Shown here in pieces: positions 17,918 to 27,257 of a stretch of 64,000 nt of DNA. Numbering within the stretch: position 1 is the stretch's first letter; each line of letters opens with the position of its first letter. Under the pieces are notes generated by a model. The model saw only the letters and a program-made list of their open reading frames with translations, was not told the origin of the DNA and did no database searches. The stretch covers positions 413,512 to 477,511 of the forward strand of contig NZ_JACHCP010000001.1 of NCBI RefSeq assembly GCF_014207185.1. Reading direction: 5' to 3'. Source of the stretch: Rhodanobacter sp. A1T4 (GTDB lineage Bacteria > Pseudomonadota > Gammaproteobacteria > Xanthomonadales > Rhodanobacteraceae). The position numbers and the translations under genes are program-made.

Positions 17918-19333
17918 ATGTGGCGTCGCCTGAATTCATTGCAGACGCGGCTCACCGTGCTGTTGGCGCTGGCCAGCGTGGCCGGCGCATTCATCTACGC
18001 GGGCGTTACGCAATGGCCGCTACCGCAGCTGCTGACATGGATGCAGACGGAGCTAACGGTCAACGATTCGACGGTACCACTTGCAGTCAAGGCAGCGCCG
18101 GTAACGCACCTGGGCATCTACAGCGCGCTCGGTATTTGTGCAGTGCTGTTGCTGCTACTCGCGTCCTGGCTGGCCGGCCAGGCGATGGCGCCGGTGAGCC
18201 GCCTGTTGCGCGCGCTGGAAGGTGCCGTAGCCAGCTATCGCGACGGTGATTTCAGTATTTCCATCGCGATCCATCGTCGCGATGAACTGGGTGAACTGAT
18301 TCACATGCACAACGCGCTGGGTCAGACCCTGCGCGAGCAGCGCCAGCATCTGGCGCAGCGCGAGCTGCTGCTGGATACCGTGGTGCAGAACACACCGGTT
18401 GCCCTCGTGCTGACCGATAGCGTCGGTCGCGTGGCCTACGCCAATATTGCCTCGCGACATCTTTTCAACGAGGGACGCAGCCTGCACGGGCTGGAATTTG
18501 CCCGATTACTGGACGGTGTGCCCGAGGCGCTGCGCCGCGCAGTGGAAGACGGCGAAGACGCTCTTCTCAGTGTGGAAATGGACGGCAGCGAGGAAACCTT
18601 CCACATTTCGCAGCGGGCGTTTCGCCTGCAGGGCCGGCCACATCGGTTGCAGCTGTTCCGGCGGATGACGCGCGAGCTGTCGCGACAGGAAGTAGCGACC
18701 TGGAAGCGGGTGATCCGCGTGATCAGCCACGAGCTCAACAATTCCCTGGCGCCGATTTCCTCGCTGGCACACTCCGGTGCCGAGCTGGCGCGGCGCGGCG
18801 ATGTCGATCGGCTGCCTGGCGTGTTTGCCACCATCAGCGAGCGGGCCAAGCACCTGCACAGCTTCATCTCCGGCTACGCCAGCTTCGCCAAATTGCCGAC
18901 GCCGCTGTCGGTCGCCATCGAATGGGCGCCTTTCCTGGACGGACTGGCGCTGCACTGCAATTATCGCCTCGCCTCGCCCGCGCCGACGCGGCCGGGCCAC
19001 TTCGATGCGGTACAGATCGAGCAGGTACTGATCAACCTGATCAAGAACGCGCATGAGTCAGGCAGCGCGGAGGACGATGTCACGCTGTCCATCATCGAGG
19101 TCGGCCGCGATTTGCGCATCGAAGTGGCCGATCGCGGGCCGGGCATGACCGAAACCGTGCTGGCGCAGGCGTTGCTGCCGTTTTATTCGACCAAGCGTGC
19201 TGGTACCGGGCTGGGTCTGGCTCTGACTCGTGAAATTGCCGAGGCGCACGGTGGCCGCGTGCTGCTGGCGAACCGCGAGGATGGCGGCTTGCGCGTCACA
19301 CTGCTGCTGCCGCAGACCGCTGTTGTTCGTTAG
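17918..19333 (+). CDS. NtrY/PAS-type sensor histidine kinase
   Basis: Membrane sensor kinase of 471 aa with CCAGGGA upstream of its ATG. Two membrane segments (about residues 13-29 and 66-88) bound a short periplasmic stretch of roughly 35 residues, too small for a classic ligand-binding domain, so sensing may be intramembrane. A HAMP segment (about 88-140) and a PAS domain (about 150-245) precede the catalytic core. The phospho-accepting H271 lies in VISHELNNSLAPISSL. The ATPase domain shows the N box (LINLIKNAHE), G1 (DRGPGM), F (LPFYSTK) and G2 (GTGLGLAL) motifs. It is paired with the adjacent NtrC-type regulator. Confidence 0.92.
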   Translation: MWRRLNSLQTRLTVLLALASVAGAFIYAGVTQWPLPQLLTWMQTELTVNDSTVPLAVKAAPVTHLGIYSALGICAVLLLLLASWLAGQAMAPVSRLLRALEGAVASYRDGDFSISIAIHRRDELGELIHMHNALGQTLREQRQHLAQRELLLDTVVQNTPVALVLTDSVGRVAYANIASRHLFNEGRSLHGLEFARLLDGVPEALRRAVEDGEDALLSVEMDGSEETFHISQRAFRLQGRPHRLQLFRRMTRELSRQEVATWKRVIRVISHELNNSLAPISSLAHSGAELARRGDVDRLPGVFATISERAKHLHSFISGYASFAKLPTPLSVAIEWAPFLDGLALHCNYRLASPAPTRPGHFDAVQIEQVLINLIKNAHESGSAEDDVTLSIIEVGRDLRIEVADRGPGMTETVLAQALLPFYSTKRAGTGLGLALTREIAEAHGGRVLLANREDGGLRVTLLLPQTAVVR

Positions 19334-19405
19334 CGGCGAGCGCCGACAGTGCGCGTAACAACAGCTCGCCTATACTTGTGACTTCGTCACGGATGGGGAC
19401 AGGCA

Positions 19406-20371
19406 ATGGGTCAGATTCTCGCGTTAGTCATCGTATTGGTCGTCGTGGTCACCCTGGCCAAGCTGGTGCGCATCGTGCCGCAGGGTTTCGAGTGGACGGT
19501 CGAAACCTTTGGCAAATACACGCACACGCTAAGCCCCGGTCTGCATCTGCTGATTCCGATCTATCAGACGGTCGGCCGCAAGATCAACATGATGGAGCAG
19601 GTGCTCGATGTGCCCTCGCAGGACGTGATCACCAAGGACAACGCGGTGGTACGCGTCGATGGTGTGGTGTTCTATCAGGTGCTGGACGCTTCCAAGGCGG
19701 CGTACGAGGTGTCCAATCTCGAGCAGGCATCGCTGGCGCTGATCATGACCAATATCCGCACCGTGCTCGGCTCAATGGACCTGGATGAATCATTGAGCCA
19801 GCGCGACGGCATCAATGCCAAGCTGCTGCGCGTGGTGGACGAGGCGACGCATCCCTGGGGCGTCAAGGTCAACCGCATCGAGATCAAGGACATCGCGCCG
19901 CCGCGCGACCTGATCGACGCGATGGCGCGACAGATGAAGGCTGAGCGCGAGAAGCGTGCCAACATCCTCGACGCCGAAGGTTTCCGTCAGGCGGCCATTC
20001 TCAAGGCCGAGGGCGCGAAGCAGTCGGTCATTCTGGCGGCCGAGGGCGAGAAGGAGGCCGCGTTCCGTGCCGCCGAGGCGCGCGAGCGTTCCGCCGAAGC
20101 TGAAGCCAAGGCCACCACGATGGTGTCCAATGCGATCGCCGGTGGCAACGTCAACGCGCTGAATTATTTTGTCGCCAACAACTATGTCGAGGCGCTGAAA
20201 GAGATGGCTAAATCACCGAATCAGAAAATGCTGCTGCTGCCGATCGAGGCCACCGGCATTCTCGGTTCGTTGGCCGGCATCGCCGAGCTGGCCAAGGAGT
20301 CGCTGGGCCAGCAGCAGCGCTCGATCGCGCAGCCGCCGACGTCCACCCCGTTCCAGCCGCCGCAGCGCTGA
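19406..20371 (+). CDS. qmcA: SPFH/stomatin-family membrane protein, QmcA-like
   Basis: Protein of 321 aa with one N-terminal membrane segment (residues 4-22), then an SPFH/band-7 domain containing [15 protein letters not shown] and [12 protein letters not shown]-like motifs. An Ala/Glu-rich coiled coil follows (about residues 180-245, with [14 protein letters not shown]), and the tail is Pro/Gln-rich. Stomatin family proteins form large rings in membrane microdomains and regulate proteases or membrane order. The next gene encodes an NfeD-family protein, the usual genetic partner, supporting a QmcA-NfeD complex. The start follows GGGGACAGG. It is 72 bases after the kinase gene and may be a separate unit. 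Confidence 0.9.
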   Translation: MGQILALVIVLVVVVTLAKLVRIVPQGFEWTVETFGKYTHTLSPGLHLLIPIYQTVGRKINMMEQVLDVPSQDVITKDNAVVRVDGVVFYQVLDASKAAYEVSNLEQASLALIMTNIRTVLGSMDLDESLSQRDGINAKLLRVVDEATHPWGVKVNRIEIKDIAPPRDLIDAMARQMKAEREKRANILDAEGFRQAAILKAEGAKQSVILAAEGEKEAAFRAAEARERSAEAEAKATTMVSNAIAGGNVNALNYFVANNYVEALKEMAKSPNQKMLLLPIEATGILGSLAGIAELAKESLGQQQRSIAQPPTSTPFQPPQR

Positions 20372-20381
20372 GGCCGATGCC

Positions 20382-20825
20382 ATGCCTTTTCCCGTGCATT
20401 ACCTGTGGTGGATTCTCGCGCTGTTGCTGATCGGCAGTGAGGTGCTGCTGCCGGGGTATTTTCTGCTATGGATCGGTCTGGCAGCGGCAGCGCTAGGTGC
20501 GGTGCTTTTGCTGACGCCGCCGCTCGGGCTGCTGGTACAGGCGGTGCTATTTGCTGTACTCGCGTTTGCGGCCTGCGTGCTTTATGCCCGCGTGTTGCGA
20601 CCCAAACTGGATAAGCGCGAGCCCGGTAGCGAGACGCTCAACCGTCGTGGCGAGCGCATGATCGGCCAGCGCTACGAGCTGATCGAACCGATTGTCAACG
20701 GTCGTGGCAAGGCGCGCGTCGGCGATGGCCAGTGGCTGGTGAATGGGCCGGATCTACCGCTCGGCAGCCTGGTCGAAGTCGTTGCGATCGACGGTACCAC
20801 GCTGAAGGTACGCGCGGCGGCATGA
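20382..20825 (+). CDS. NfeD-family membrane protein (YbbJ-like)
   Basis: Protein of 147 aa with two or three hydrophobic segments in the first ~70 residues (LWWILALLLIGSEVLLPGY onward) and a C-terminal OB-fold-like domain (about 85-145) carrying GxAxVxDGQW. This is the short NfeD form that lacks the ClpP-like protease part. It is encoded ten bases after the QmcA-like gene, and NfeD proteins bind their stomatin partner through the OB domain. Its stop overlaps the next start by four bases (ATGA at 20822). Confidence 0.88.
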   Translation: MPFPVHYLWWILALLLIGSEVLLPGYFLLWIGLAAAALGAVLLLTPPLGLLVQAVLFAVLAFAACVLYARVLRPKLDKREPGSETLNRRGERMIGQRYELIEPIVNGRGKARVGDGQWLVNGPDLPLGSLVEVVAIDGTTLKVRAAA

Positions 20826-22111
20826 GTGCGAATAGCGCCAGCAGCGGCGTGATCCATCCGTCGTTCGCCACCACCGCGATCAGCACGCGCATGGCGTTTT
20901 TGCTGGAGCTGGCACGCCGACTGCATCAGTACGGTGCGGCGTCACCACGACTGGAGATGGCGATTTCCAGCTCAGCGCAACGCTTGGGATTGCTAGCCGA
21001 TGTATGGTCCAGTCCGACCGCCGTCATTATTTCGTTTACCGATCTGGGGCAGGGTGAGGAAGGCGTCGCACAGACCACCCAGGTTATGCGTCTGGCGCCC
21101 GGCGATGTAAATCTGGCACGGTTGTGCGAGGCGGATGAGATCGCGGATCAGGTAATTGCCGGGGAGGTCGGTCTGCGCGAAGGCTTTCACCGGTTGCGCG
21201 CACTGGGCCGGCCGGATACACGACGTGAACAGGCGGCGGTGATTGCGACCTACGGCCTGTCAGCGGCCTGCGTGGTGGCGTTGTTTCTGCACAGCGCATG
21301 GCCCGATCTTTTAACGGCCGCCTTCATTGGCTTGATCATTGGCAGCATCACCGTGATGGCGGCCAAGCGACCGCGACTGTCGATCGCCAGCGATGCGATC
21401 TGCGCATTGGTGGCGACCACGGTGGCGATCGTGGTCAGCGCCTTCGTGGTGCCGCTGGCGATCAAGTCGGTGGTACTGGCCAGCCTGATTGTGCTGGTGC
21501 CTGGCATGTCGCTGACCACGGCGGTGCGCGAGATTTCCAGCCAGCATCTGGTGGCTGGCATGGCGCGCATGGGCGGCGCGGTCGCAACCCTGCTTAAGCT
21601 GACCTTTGGCACGGTGGCGGCAACGACGCTATGCACGGCCGTGGGCATTCAGGCGCGCGATTACACGTTACCGCCGTTACCGGGTTGGACCGAATTGCCG
21701 GCACTGGTCATTGGCGCGTTCGGGTTTGCCATTCTGTTTCGTGCGGCTCGCAAAGACTGGCTGGTGGTGATGGGGGCGGTGATTGTCGGTTATCTCGCCA
21801 CGCGCTGGGGTGGCAGGATTTCCGGTTCGCTGCCGGCGGCGCCGTTTGGTGTGTTTCTCGGCGGTTTTTTACTGAGTGCGCTGGCCAATTTCTATGCGCG
21901 CTTTGCCCATCGACCGGGTGCGGTGATTCGTGAGCCAGGGATTATTCTGCTGGTGCCGGGCAGCGTTGGTTTTCGCAGCATGTCGTTTCTGCTTCAACGC
22001 GATACTTCGCTGGGCATGGATACCGGCTTGCTGTTGCTGACTCTGCTCGTGTCGCTTGTTGGCGGACTGATGTTTGGTGAGCTGCTGGTTTCACCACGTC
22101 GATCGCTGTAA
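20822..22111 (+). CDS. ThrE-type threonine/serine exporter family protein (PF06738/PF12821)
   Basis: Multi-pass inner-membrane protein of 429 aa, starting at the ATG that overlaps the NfeD stop. The N-terminal soluble part (about 1-140) has the ThrE signature of LLELARRLHQYGAASPRLE. It is followed by about ten hydrophobic segments in two blocks, matching ThrE proteins in which both halves are fused in one chain. Homologues export threonine and serine by proton antiport, but substrates in this group are mostly unproven. A strong hairpin terminator follows 60 bases later. Confidence 0.85.
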   Translation: MSANSASSGVIHPSFATTAISTRMAFLLELARRLHQYGAASPRLEMAISSSAQRLGLLADVWSSPTAVIISFTDLGQGEEGVAQTTQVMRLAPGDVNLARLCEADEIADQVIAGEVGLREGFHRLRALGRPDTRREQAAVIATYGLSAACVVALFLHSAWPDLLTAAFIGLIIGSITVMAAKRPRLSIASDAICALVATTVAIVVSAFVVPLAIKSVVLASLIVLVPGMSLTTAVREISSQHLVAGMARMGGAVATLLKLTFGTVAATTLCTAVGIQARDYTLPPLPGWTELPALVIGAFGFAILFRAARKDWLVVMGAVIVGYLATRWGGRISGSLPAAPFGVFLGGFLLSALANFYARFAHRPGAVIREPGIILLVPGSVGFRSMSFLLQRDTSLGMDTGLLLLTLLVSLVGGLMFGELLVSPRRSL

Positions 22112-22171
22112 GTAAAGCCGGTTTTAGCGATCTTTTCTGAACGCGCATCTACGCGCATCTATAAGTTCTGC

Positions 22172-22212
22172 GTAAAGAAAAACACCGGCTCGAGGCCGGT
22201 GTTTTTCTTTAC
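22172..22212. terminator. Strong bidirectional intrinsic terminator
   Basis: A perfect 18-bp inverted repeat (22172-22189 and 22195-22212) has a 5-base loop. Its A-rich left and T-rich right arms (AAAGAAAAAC / GTTTTTCTTT) make it work in both directions. It lies between the ThrE-type gene (+) and the H-NS-like gene (-), which converge here. Just upstream is a 10-bp tandem direct repeat (22141-22160). Confidence 0.9.
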
Positions 22213-22264
22213 GGAACGGCGCTAGATAATCTTGCGCCAGAACTTGGTTGAATGGACCCGCTGG

Positions 22265-22588
22265 TCAGATCGCCAGATCCTTTTCCTTCTTGCCGGCCTT
22301 CAACGCATCGTTGAACCAATGCGGACGTTTGCCACGGCCGGACCAGGTCTGTGCAGGGTTGGCAGGGTTGCGATATTTCGGCGCCACCGGGCTGCCGGCG
22401 CGTTTGGCTTTGCCGCGAGCCTGACCAAAAATGTCTTCGAAGGTATAACCTTCGGCCTTGATCAGCGCGTGGACTTTATCGCGCAGCTTGACGACCTTTT
22501 CCTTGCTCAACTCGGTCTGGCGAATCTGCGCCTTGGTGATGAGGTCTTTGAGCTGGGTGTGATTGAGGTTTTTGATATCGACGGCCAT
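22265..22588 (-). CDS. H-NS family histone-like nucleoid-structuring protein
   Basis: DNA-binding protein of 107 aa, from the ATG at 22588. The N-terminal ~50 residues form a predicted oligomerising helix/coiled coil rich in K, E and Q. The C-terminal domain has the diagnostic TWSGRGKRPHWF motif; the RG loop inserts in the AT-rich minor groove in the H-NS/MvaT-like fold. This is the short BpH3/XrvA-type form found in Xanthomonads and Burkholderiales. It silences AT-rich or transferred DNA and regulates many genes. The upstream leader is itself unusually AT-rich, consistent with autoregulation (inference). Confidence 0.92.
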   Translation of the reverse strand: MAVDIKNLNHTQLKDLITKAQIRQTELSKEKVVKLRDKVHALIKAEGYTFEDIFGQARGKAKRAGSPVAPKYRNPANPAQTWSGRGKRPHWFNDALKAGKKEKDLAI

Positions 22589-22867
22589 GATGGATTCCCG
22601 GGTAAGAATGTCTGATTGAGACTGTTTGATTGGTTTTTGAATGATTCGTTTTAATGTGTTTTTGATTAAAGGGTCTGGCCAGTATGCAGGGAAGGCAGAC
22701 CCGATCAATGGTGTTTCACCGGTGATTCTGGCTGATTTATCAAAGCATTGTAAAGGTAGGAGTATTGGCGTACCTATTTTCGGATAGCTGGTGATTAATT
22801 TGCGCCGGATCGATAACTGTCGCGAGCTATTGAAATGACCTCTGTGCCACCCGAATGACCGAAACGA
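22589..22867. other. AT-rich leader upstream of the H-NS-like gene
   Basis: Gene-free stretch between the H-NS-like gene and the proS terminator. Positions 22619-22680 hold repeated runs of T with spaced TTTGATT/TTTTTGA units, read on the minus strand as A-tracts in the H-NS mRNA leader. This composition differs sharply from the surrounding GC-rich DNA. No confident -35/-10 pair was found; TTGATC/CATACT on the minus strand near 22680-22710 is only a partial match. Confidence 0.5.
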
Positions 22868-22893
22868 AAATGGCCGCACATGGGCGGCCATTT
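22868..22893 (-). terminator. Intrinsic terminator of proS
   Basis: A 10-bp perfect stem (AAATGGCCGC at 22868-22877 with GCGGCCATTT at 22884-22893) has a 6-base loop. On the minus strand it is followed by a T-rich stretch (TTTTCGTTT). It lies about 75 bases past the proS stop. Confidence 0.75.
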
Positions 22894-22967
22894 CGATTAA
22901 GTCCGGGTGGGTCTGGTTGAGCGTGTTTAATCAGACACTTTTGCCGGGTGATTTCCGATTCAGCGAG

Positions 22968-24665
22968 TTAATCCAGTAGGGTGAACAGCTCGTCCTGGCT
23001 GACGGCGCGGCTTTCGCTGTCCTGCCGGGCGCGATATTCCAGCGTGCCTGCGGCCAATCCGCGCTCGCTTACCACCACCCGGTGCGGAATGCCGATCAAC
23101 TCCATGTCGGCAAACATGCCACCGGGGCGCAGGCCGCGGTCGTCCAGCGCGGCCTCGATGCCGCGTTCATTCAGTGATTGGTATAGCGCCTCGGCAGCGA
23201 CGCTGACCTCCGGCAGGTTCTTCGGATTGATCACGCACACCACCACGCGCCATGGTGCCATCGCGTCGGGCCATACGATGCCGGCATCGTCATGGCGTTG
23301 CTCGATGGCAGCGGCCACGATGCGGCTGACGCCGATGCCGTAGCAACCCATGGTCAGCACCTTGCTCTGGCCATCGTCGTCGACCACGGTGGCCTTCAGG
23401 GCTTCGGCGTATTTCTGACCGAGCTGGAACACGTGGCCGACCTCGATGCCGCGCGCGATGTGCAGGATGCCGTGGCCGTCCGGCGAGACATCGCCTTCGA
23501 CCACGTTGCGCAGATCGGCGATGCGGGTAACCCGCGCATCGCGCAGCCAGTTGGCGCCGGTGTAGTGGCTGCCGTCGGCGTTACCACCGCAAACGAAGTC
23601 GGCCAGCATCGCGGCATCGCGGTCGACGATGACGGGGACGGTGTCGGGCAGGCCGACTGGGCCGATGAAGCCCGGACGCGTGCTGGTGGCGGCACGGATT
23701 TCCTCTTCCGAGGCCAGCACGGATTCCTCCGGTAGTTCGGTCAGCTTGCCGGCCTTTACTTCGTTGATCTCGTGGTCGCCGCGCAGGCACAGTGCCACCA
23801 GCCCGTCGCGGCCGCGCACCAGCAAGGTCTTGATGCACTGTTGTGGTGGAACCTTGAGGAACGCCGAGACCTCGTCGATGGTTTTCTGGCTGGGCGTATC
23901 GACACGCTGCAATTCGGCGATCGGAGCCGGACGCTCGGCCGTGGGCGCCAGAGCCTCGGCCTTCTCCATATTGGCGGCGTAATCCGAACCGTCAGAAAAC
24001 ACGATGGCATCCTCGCCCGAATCGGCCAGCACCTGGAATTCATGACTGGCGTTGCCGCCGATCGCCCCGGTATCGGCCTGCACTGCGCGGAAGGTCAGGC
24101 CGAGCCGGGTGAAAATGCGCGTGTACGCCTGGTACATCGCTTCATAGGTTGCCGCCAGCGATTCCTGCGTGAGGTGGAACGAATAGGCATCCTTCATCAG
24201 AAATTCGCGTGCGCGCATCACGCCGAAGCGGGGGCGGATCTCGTCGCGAAACTTGGTCTGAATCTGGTAGAAGTTGACCGGCAGCTGCTTGTAGCTCTTC
24301 AGCTCGTTGCGGGCGAAGTCGGTGATTACTTCCTCATGCGTGGGGCCGTAACAGAACTCCTGTTGCTTGCGGTCCTTGATCTTCAGCAGCTGGCCGCCGA
24401 ATTTCTGCCAGCGGCCGGTTTCGTCCCACAGTTCGCGTGGCTGGATCGAGGGCATCAGCATTTCGATGGCGCCAGCGCGGTCCATCTCCTCGCGCACCAC
24501 CTTTTCTACCTTGCGCAGCACGCGCAGGCCCAGCGGCGACCAGGTGTACAGGCCCGAGGCCAGCCGGCGGATCATGCCCGCGCGCAGCATCAGCCGGTGA
24601 CTGGCGATTTCGGCGTCGGCGGGTACTTCCTTGACGGTGGCCAGGTGGAATTGGCTGAGGCGCAT
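22968..24665 (-). CDS. proS: Prolyl-tRNA synthetase (bacterial type)
   Basis: Class II aminoacyl-tRNA synthetase of 565 aa charging tRNA-Pro in the cytoplasm. The ATG at 24665 gives the typical [15 protein letters not shown] start; a longer upstream frame is not needed. Motifs: TRASHRLML-like N-terminus, YGPTHEE and [20 protein letters not shown] (motif 2), the large editing insertion in the middle (about 220-410), then GCYGIGVSR (motif 3) and the C-terminal anticodon-binding domain. Length matches bacterial ProRS with an editing domain. It has its own hairpin terminator. Confidence 0.97.
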   Translation of the reverse strand: MRLSQFHLATVKEVPADAEIASHRLMLRAGMIRRLASGLYTWSPLGLRVLRKVEKVVREEMDRAGAIEMLMPSIQPRELWDETGRWQKFGGQLLKIKDRKQQEFCYGPTHEEVITDFARNELKSYKQLPVNFYQIQTKFRDEIRPRFGVMRAREFLMKDAYSFHLTQESLAATYEAMYQAYTRIFTRLGLTFRAVQADTGAIGGNASHEFQVLADSGEDAIVFSDGSDYAANMEKAEALAPTAERPAPIAELQRVDTPSQKTIDEVSAFLKVPPQQCIKTLLVRGRDGLVALCLRGDHEINEVKAGKLTELPEESVLASEEEIRAATSTRPGFIGPVGLPDTVPVIVDRDAAMLADFVCGGNADGSHYTGANWLRDARVTRIADLRNVVEGDVSPDGHGILHIARGIEVGHVFQLGQKYAEALKATVVDDDGQSKVLTMGCYGIGVSRIVAAAIEQRHDDAGIVWPDAMAPWRVVVCVINPKNLPEVSVAAEALYQSLNERGIEAALDDRGLRPGGMFADMELIGIPHRVVVSERGLAAGTLEYRARQDSESRAVSQDELFTLLD

Positions 24666-24799
24666 GCGGGGTTCCGGCGTGATGAAAGACGCCAATTGTA
24701 GCGGGCTGCTGGCGAGGCCGTTCAGGTGAATGGCGCCGAGTGAGGCACAGACCTCCACCGGCGCAGAACAGGGCGCCAGTATGACAAGCGGGAAACGAC

Positions 24800-25225
24800 T
24801 TACTTCCCGCAGTACTGCTGATACTGCGCCTGCGCCGCGCTGGCCTGCTGCTTGCGCGCACTGTCATCAAGCACGGTCTGTTTGCCATCTTGCTGCATCA
24901 CCACCGGAGCACTGCCTTGCAGGGCCGCCAGATTGGTTGTCAGCGAGCTGCATAGCTTGCTGCGGTTCTCCGGGGTGTCGGCGAGCGTCGTAGTGGCAGG
25001 CGTCGGCGCGGCATCGGGTTTGCTGGCGGCTGCCGCCGTTACAGGGGGCGGCGTATCCGGATCAATAGTGCCGCTGGATTTCATTTCTTTGTACTTGGTT
25101 CCCTGGGTCGACGGTGGTGACTGCGAGTAATGCACCGTGCCGTTGGCATCTTTCCACTTATAGACCTGTGCACTGATGAGCGGAGCCACCAACAACAGCG
25201 CCAGGGCGATGAGTGAACGATGCAT
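24800..25225 (-). CDS. Secreted DUF4124-domain protein
   Basis: Exported protein of 141 aa starting at 25225 with GGGAGAAAA upstream on the minus strand. A signal peptide ([19 protein letters not shown]) is followed at once by the DUF4124 hallmark [19 protein letters not shown]. The rest is a Pro/Ala/Thr-rich low-complexity region and a C-terminal helical tail ending YCGK, with a cysteine pair that could form a disulfide. DUF4124 proteins are common periplasmic proteins of unknown function. It is divergently oriented from pssA. Confidence 0.8.
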   Translation of the reverse strand: MHRSLIALALLLVAPLISAQVYKWKDANGTVHYSQSPPSTQGTKYKEMKSSGTIDPDTPPPVTAAAASKPDAAPTPATTTLADTPENRSKLCSSLTTNLAALQGSAPVVMQQDGKQTVLDDSARKQQASAAQAQYQQYCGK

Positions 25226-25392
25226 GGTTTTCTCCCTAAAAGTGGTTCGACGACAGAGGTAAATCGACGTGCAATGAATCATCATGAATCCGGCTGAGGG
25301 CCAGATCAACAGTTCTTTAGTTAGCACCCCTACCGTCCGGACTCAAGTGACCGATGGTTTACACTGCGCGCATCCTGCCACGGTCTTGATTC

Positions 25393-26175
25393 ATGAGCGA
25401 ACCGATGCCCGTCCGTCAACCGCCCCATCGCGGTATCTACCTGCTGCCGAACCTGGTGACCACCGGGGCGATGTTTGCAGGTTTCTACGCGATTGTTGTC
25501 AGCATTGGCGGACGCTACACCGATGCGGCAGTCGCGGTGTTCATTGCTGCCGTATTGGATGGTCTGGACGGCCGCGTGGCCCGGCTCACCGGCACCCAGA
25601 GCGAATTTGGCGTGCAGTACGACTCGCTGTCCGATCTGATCAGCTTCGGGCTGGCGCCGGCGCTCGTGATGTATACATGGTCGCTGTCCACGCTAAAGGA
25701 CTTTGGCCCGCTGTGGGGCAAGCTGGGCTGGGCCGCCGCCTTTATCTATGCTGCCTGCGCTGCGCTGCGTCTGGCGCGATTCAACACGCAGGTCGGTGTG
25801 GCCGACAAACGTTATTTTCAGGGCCTGGCCAGCCCGGCGGCGGCGGCGGTGTGCATGTCGTTCGTGTGGGTAGTGGACAAGACCGGTTTGCCCGGCAGCG
25901 AGTTCTGCTTCATCACGCCGGTCGTTGCGGTGGTCGTGGGCCTGCTGATGGTCAGCCGATTCCGCTACTTCAGCTTCAAGTCGTTGACGATGGGTGAACG
26001 CGGGCGCGTGCCGTTCGGCTGGATGGTTTGCGCGGTACTGCTGCTCGGCCTGCTCATGCTCGATACGGCGTGGGTACTGTTCGTCGGCTTTACGATGTAT
26101 CTGTTATCCGGGCCGTTGTGGACGATGTGGGGATTGGCCACCCACCGGCGCCGCATTCGCCGGAGCAACGCCTGA
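25393..26175 (+). CDS. pssA: CDP-diacylglycerol-serine O-phosphatidyltransferase
   Basis: Inner-membrane enzyme of 260 aa that makes phosphatidylserine, the precursor of phosphatidylethanolamine. It carries the CDP-alcohol phosphotransferase signature DG-x2-AR-x8-G-x3-D-x3-D, seen as LDGLDGRVAR then FGVQYDSLSD (about residues 55-82). It has about seven membrane segments, as in the Bacillus-type (class II) PssA rather than the peripheral E. coli form. The stop shares one base with the next start (TGATG), so it heads a three-gene operon with the HolD-like protein and rimI. Confidence 0.93.
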   Translation: MSEPMPVRQPPHRGIYLLPNLVTTGAMFAGFYAIVVSIGGRYTDAAVAVFIAAVLDGLDGRVARLTGTQSEFGVQYDSLSDLISFGLAPALVMYTWSLSTLKDFGPLWGKLGWAAAFIYAACAALRLARFNTQVGVADKRYFQGLASPAAAAVCMSFVWVVDKTGLPGSEFCFITPVVAVVVGLLMVSRFRYFSFKSLTMGERGRVPFGWMVCAVLLLGLLMLDTAWVLFVGFTMYLLSGPLWTMWGLATHRRRIRRSNA

Positions 26176-26672
26176 TGACAATGCCATTGCGCCAGCGGGT
26201 TGCCGCCAACCAGCGAGTCCGGGTGCTACGGGCTCTGGGTGTAACGCCCTGGGTGCAACGCGTTGAGCGTAGTGTGCCTGTAACCAATTCGGTCGAGCCT
26301 GTGCTTCCCACGCATGACTTGGCGGTCGGCGTTGCCTGCGTGGTGGTGCTGCCCGAAGGCGGCAGCACGCGCGAGCTCGATCTGCTCGGTCGCTTGCTCA
26401 ATGCCTGCGGGACAACCTTGGCCCGAGCTGCACGCGTCAGAGTGGTTGGCGGCCAGCTGACGGCCGACGTGCCGCACGCGCGGGCCTATCTGGTTTTCGG
26501 CGAGGCGCAGGCGCATGCGTTGGGGCGGACGTTGCCGGCGGCGGTCATGCATCGCGCGCAGATCGTGCTGGCGGATGAACTGCCGCTGGTGCTGACCGCC
26601 GCTGATGCCAAGCGACGGCTATGGAGTGCGTTGCGCAATCTGCGCCGCGCATTGGCCGCTCCGGAGAACTGA
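26175..26672 (+). CDS. Probable divergent DNA polymerase III psi subunit (HolD-like)
   Basis: Protein of 165 aa whose start overlaps the pssA stop. The N-terminus RVLRALGVTPWVQR resembles the E. coli HolD start (QLGITQWSLRR), the segment that binds the chi subunit. The C-terminal region, ALPLVLTAADAKRRLW-like with RLWSALRNL, resembles HolD's end region (NPTARAALWQQI). It sits directly upstream of rimI, the same neighbour as holD in E. coli. Psi links the clamp loader to chi and single-strand-binding protein. Length is slightly above the E. coli protein (137 aa). The identification rests on motif resemblance and synteny, without a search. Confidence 0.6.
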   Translation: MTMPLRQRVAANQRVRVLRALGVTPWVQRVERSVPVTNSVEPVLPTHDLAVGVACVVVLPEGGSTRELDLLGRLLNACGTTLARAARVRVVGGQLTADVPHARAYLVFGEAQAHALGRTLPAAVMHRAQIVLADELPLVLTAADAKRRLWSALRNLRRALAAPEN

Positions 26673-26675
26673 GCG

Positions 26676-27152
26676 ATGGTCGCGGTCGTCAAGCCCGTCA
26701 TTCAGGTACGCGCGATGCGCAGCGACGACCTGGCCAGGGTCAGCGAACTGGAAATCGCCTCGTATGATTTTCCCTGGTCGCTTGGCGTATTCGCCGACTG
26801 CCTGAAAGCCGGCCATCCTTGCTGGGTGCTGTGCGTGGACGCGTTGGTTGCGGGTTACGGCATCCTGTCGATGGGCGCGGGCGAAGCGCACGTGCTCAAT
26901 ATCTGCATCGATCAGGAGTATCGCGGCCAGGGACTTGGCCGGCATCTGCTGCGGCGGCTGCTGGATATCGCGCGCTGGAATGGTGCCGAGCGCATCTTCC
27001 TCGAAGTCCGACCGTCCAATCCGCTGGCGAAGACACTGTACGAGTCGATCGGGTTCAGGGAGATCGGCAAGCGGCCGCGATATTACCCGGCGAGGAACGG
27101 CCGCGAGGATGCGATTGTCATGGTGTTGGTGTTGGGCGCAGCGTCGACGTAG
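26676..27152 (+). CDS. rimI: Ribosomal protein S18 alanine N-acetyltransferase
   Basis: GNAT-fold acetyltransferase of 158 aa that acetylates the N-terminal alanine of ribosomal protein S18. The acetyl-CoA loop is visible as QEYRGQGLGRHLL (about residues 78-90), followed by FLEVRPSNPLAKTLYESIGF and RPRYYPARNGREDAIVM, both typical of RimI. It follows the HolD-like gene by three bases, reproducing the holD-rimI order of E. coli. Confidence 0.93.
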   Translation: MVAVVKPVIQVRAMRSDDLARVSELEIASYDFPWSLGVFADCLKAGHPCWVLCVDALVAGYGILSMGAGEAHVLNICIDQEYRGQGLGRHLLRRLLDIARWNGAERIFLEVRPSNPLAKTLYESIGFREIGKRPRYYPARNGREDAIVMVLVLGAAST

Positions 27153-27177
27153 GACGTAGCACGCTGTGTTTTCGCCT

Positions 27178-27198
27178 CCTCTCCCCGACAGGGAGAGG
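27178..27198. terminator. Hairpin between the converging rimI and valS genes
   Basis: CCTCTCCC (27178-27185) and GGGAGAGG (27191-27198) form an 8-bp perfect stem with a 5-base loop. There is no U-run, so termination is uncertain. The same short stem type is common between Xanthomonad genes (from memory). The rest of the 105-bp gap shows nothing else. Confidence 0.4.
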
Positions 27199-27257
27199 AT
27201 TGATATGCGAGGTGGGGCTTTCCTGCCCCTGTGGAGCTTGAGTAACTTTCCCCTTTC

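Noticed and set aside
19371-19376. TATACT as a -10 box for the QmcA-like gene
   Set aside because: No -35 box is present at 16-18 bases upstream.
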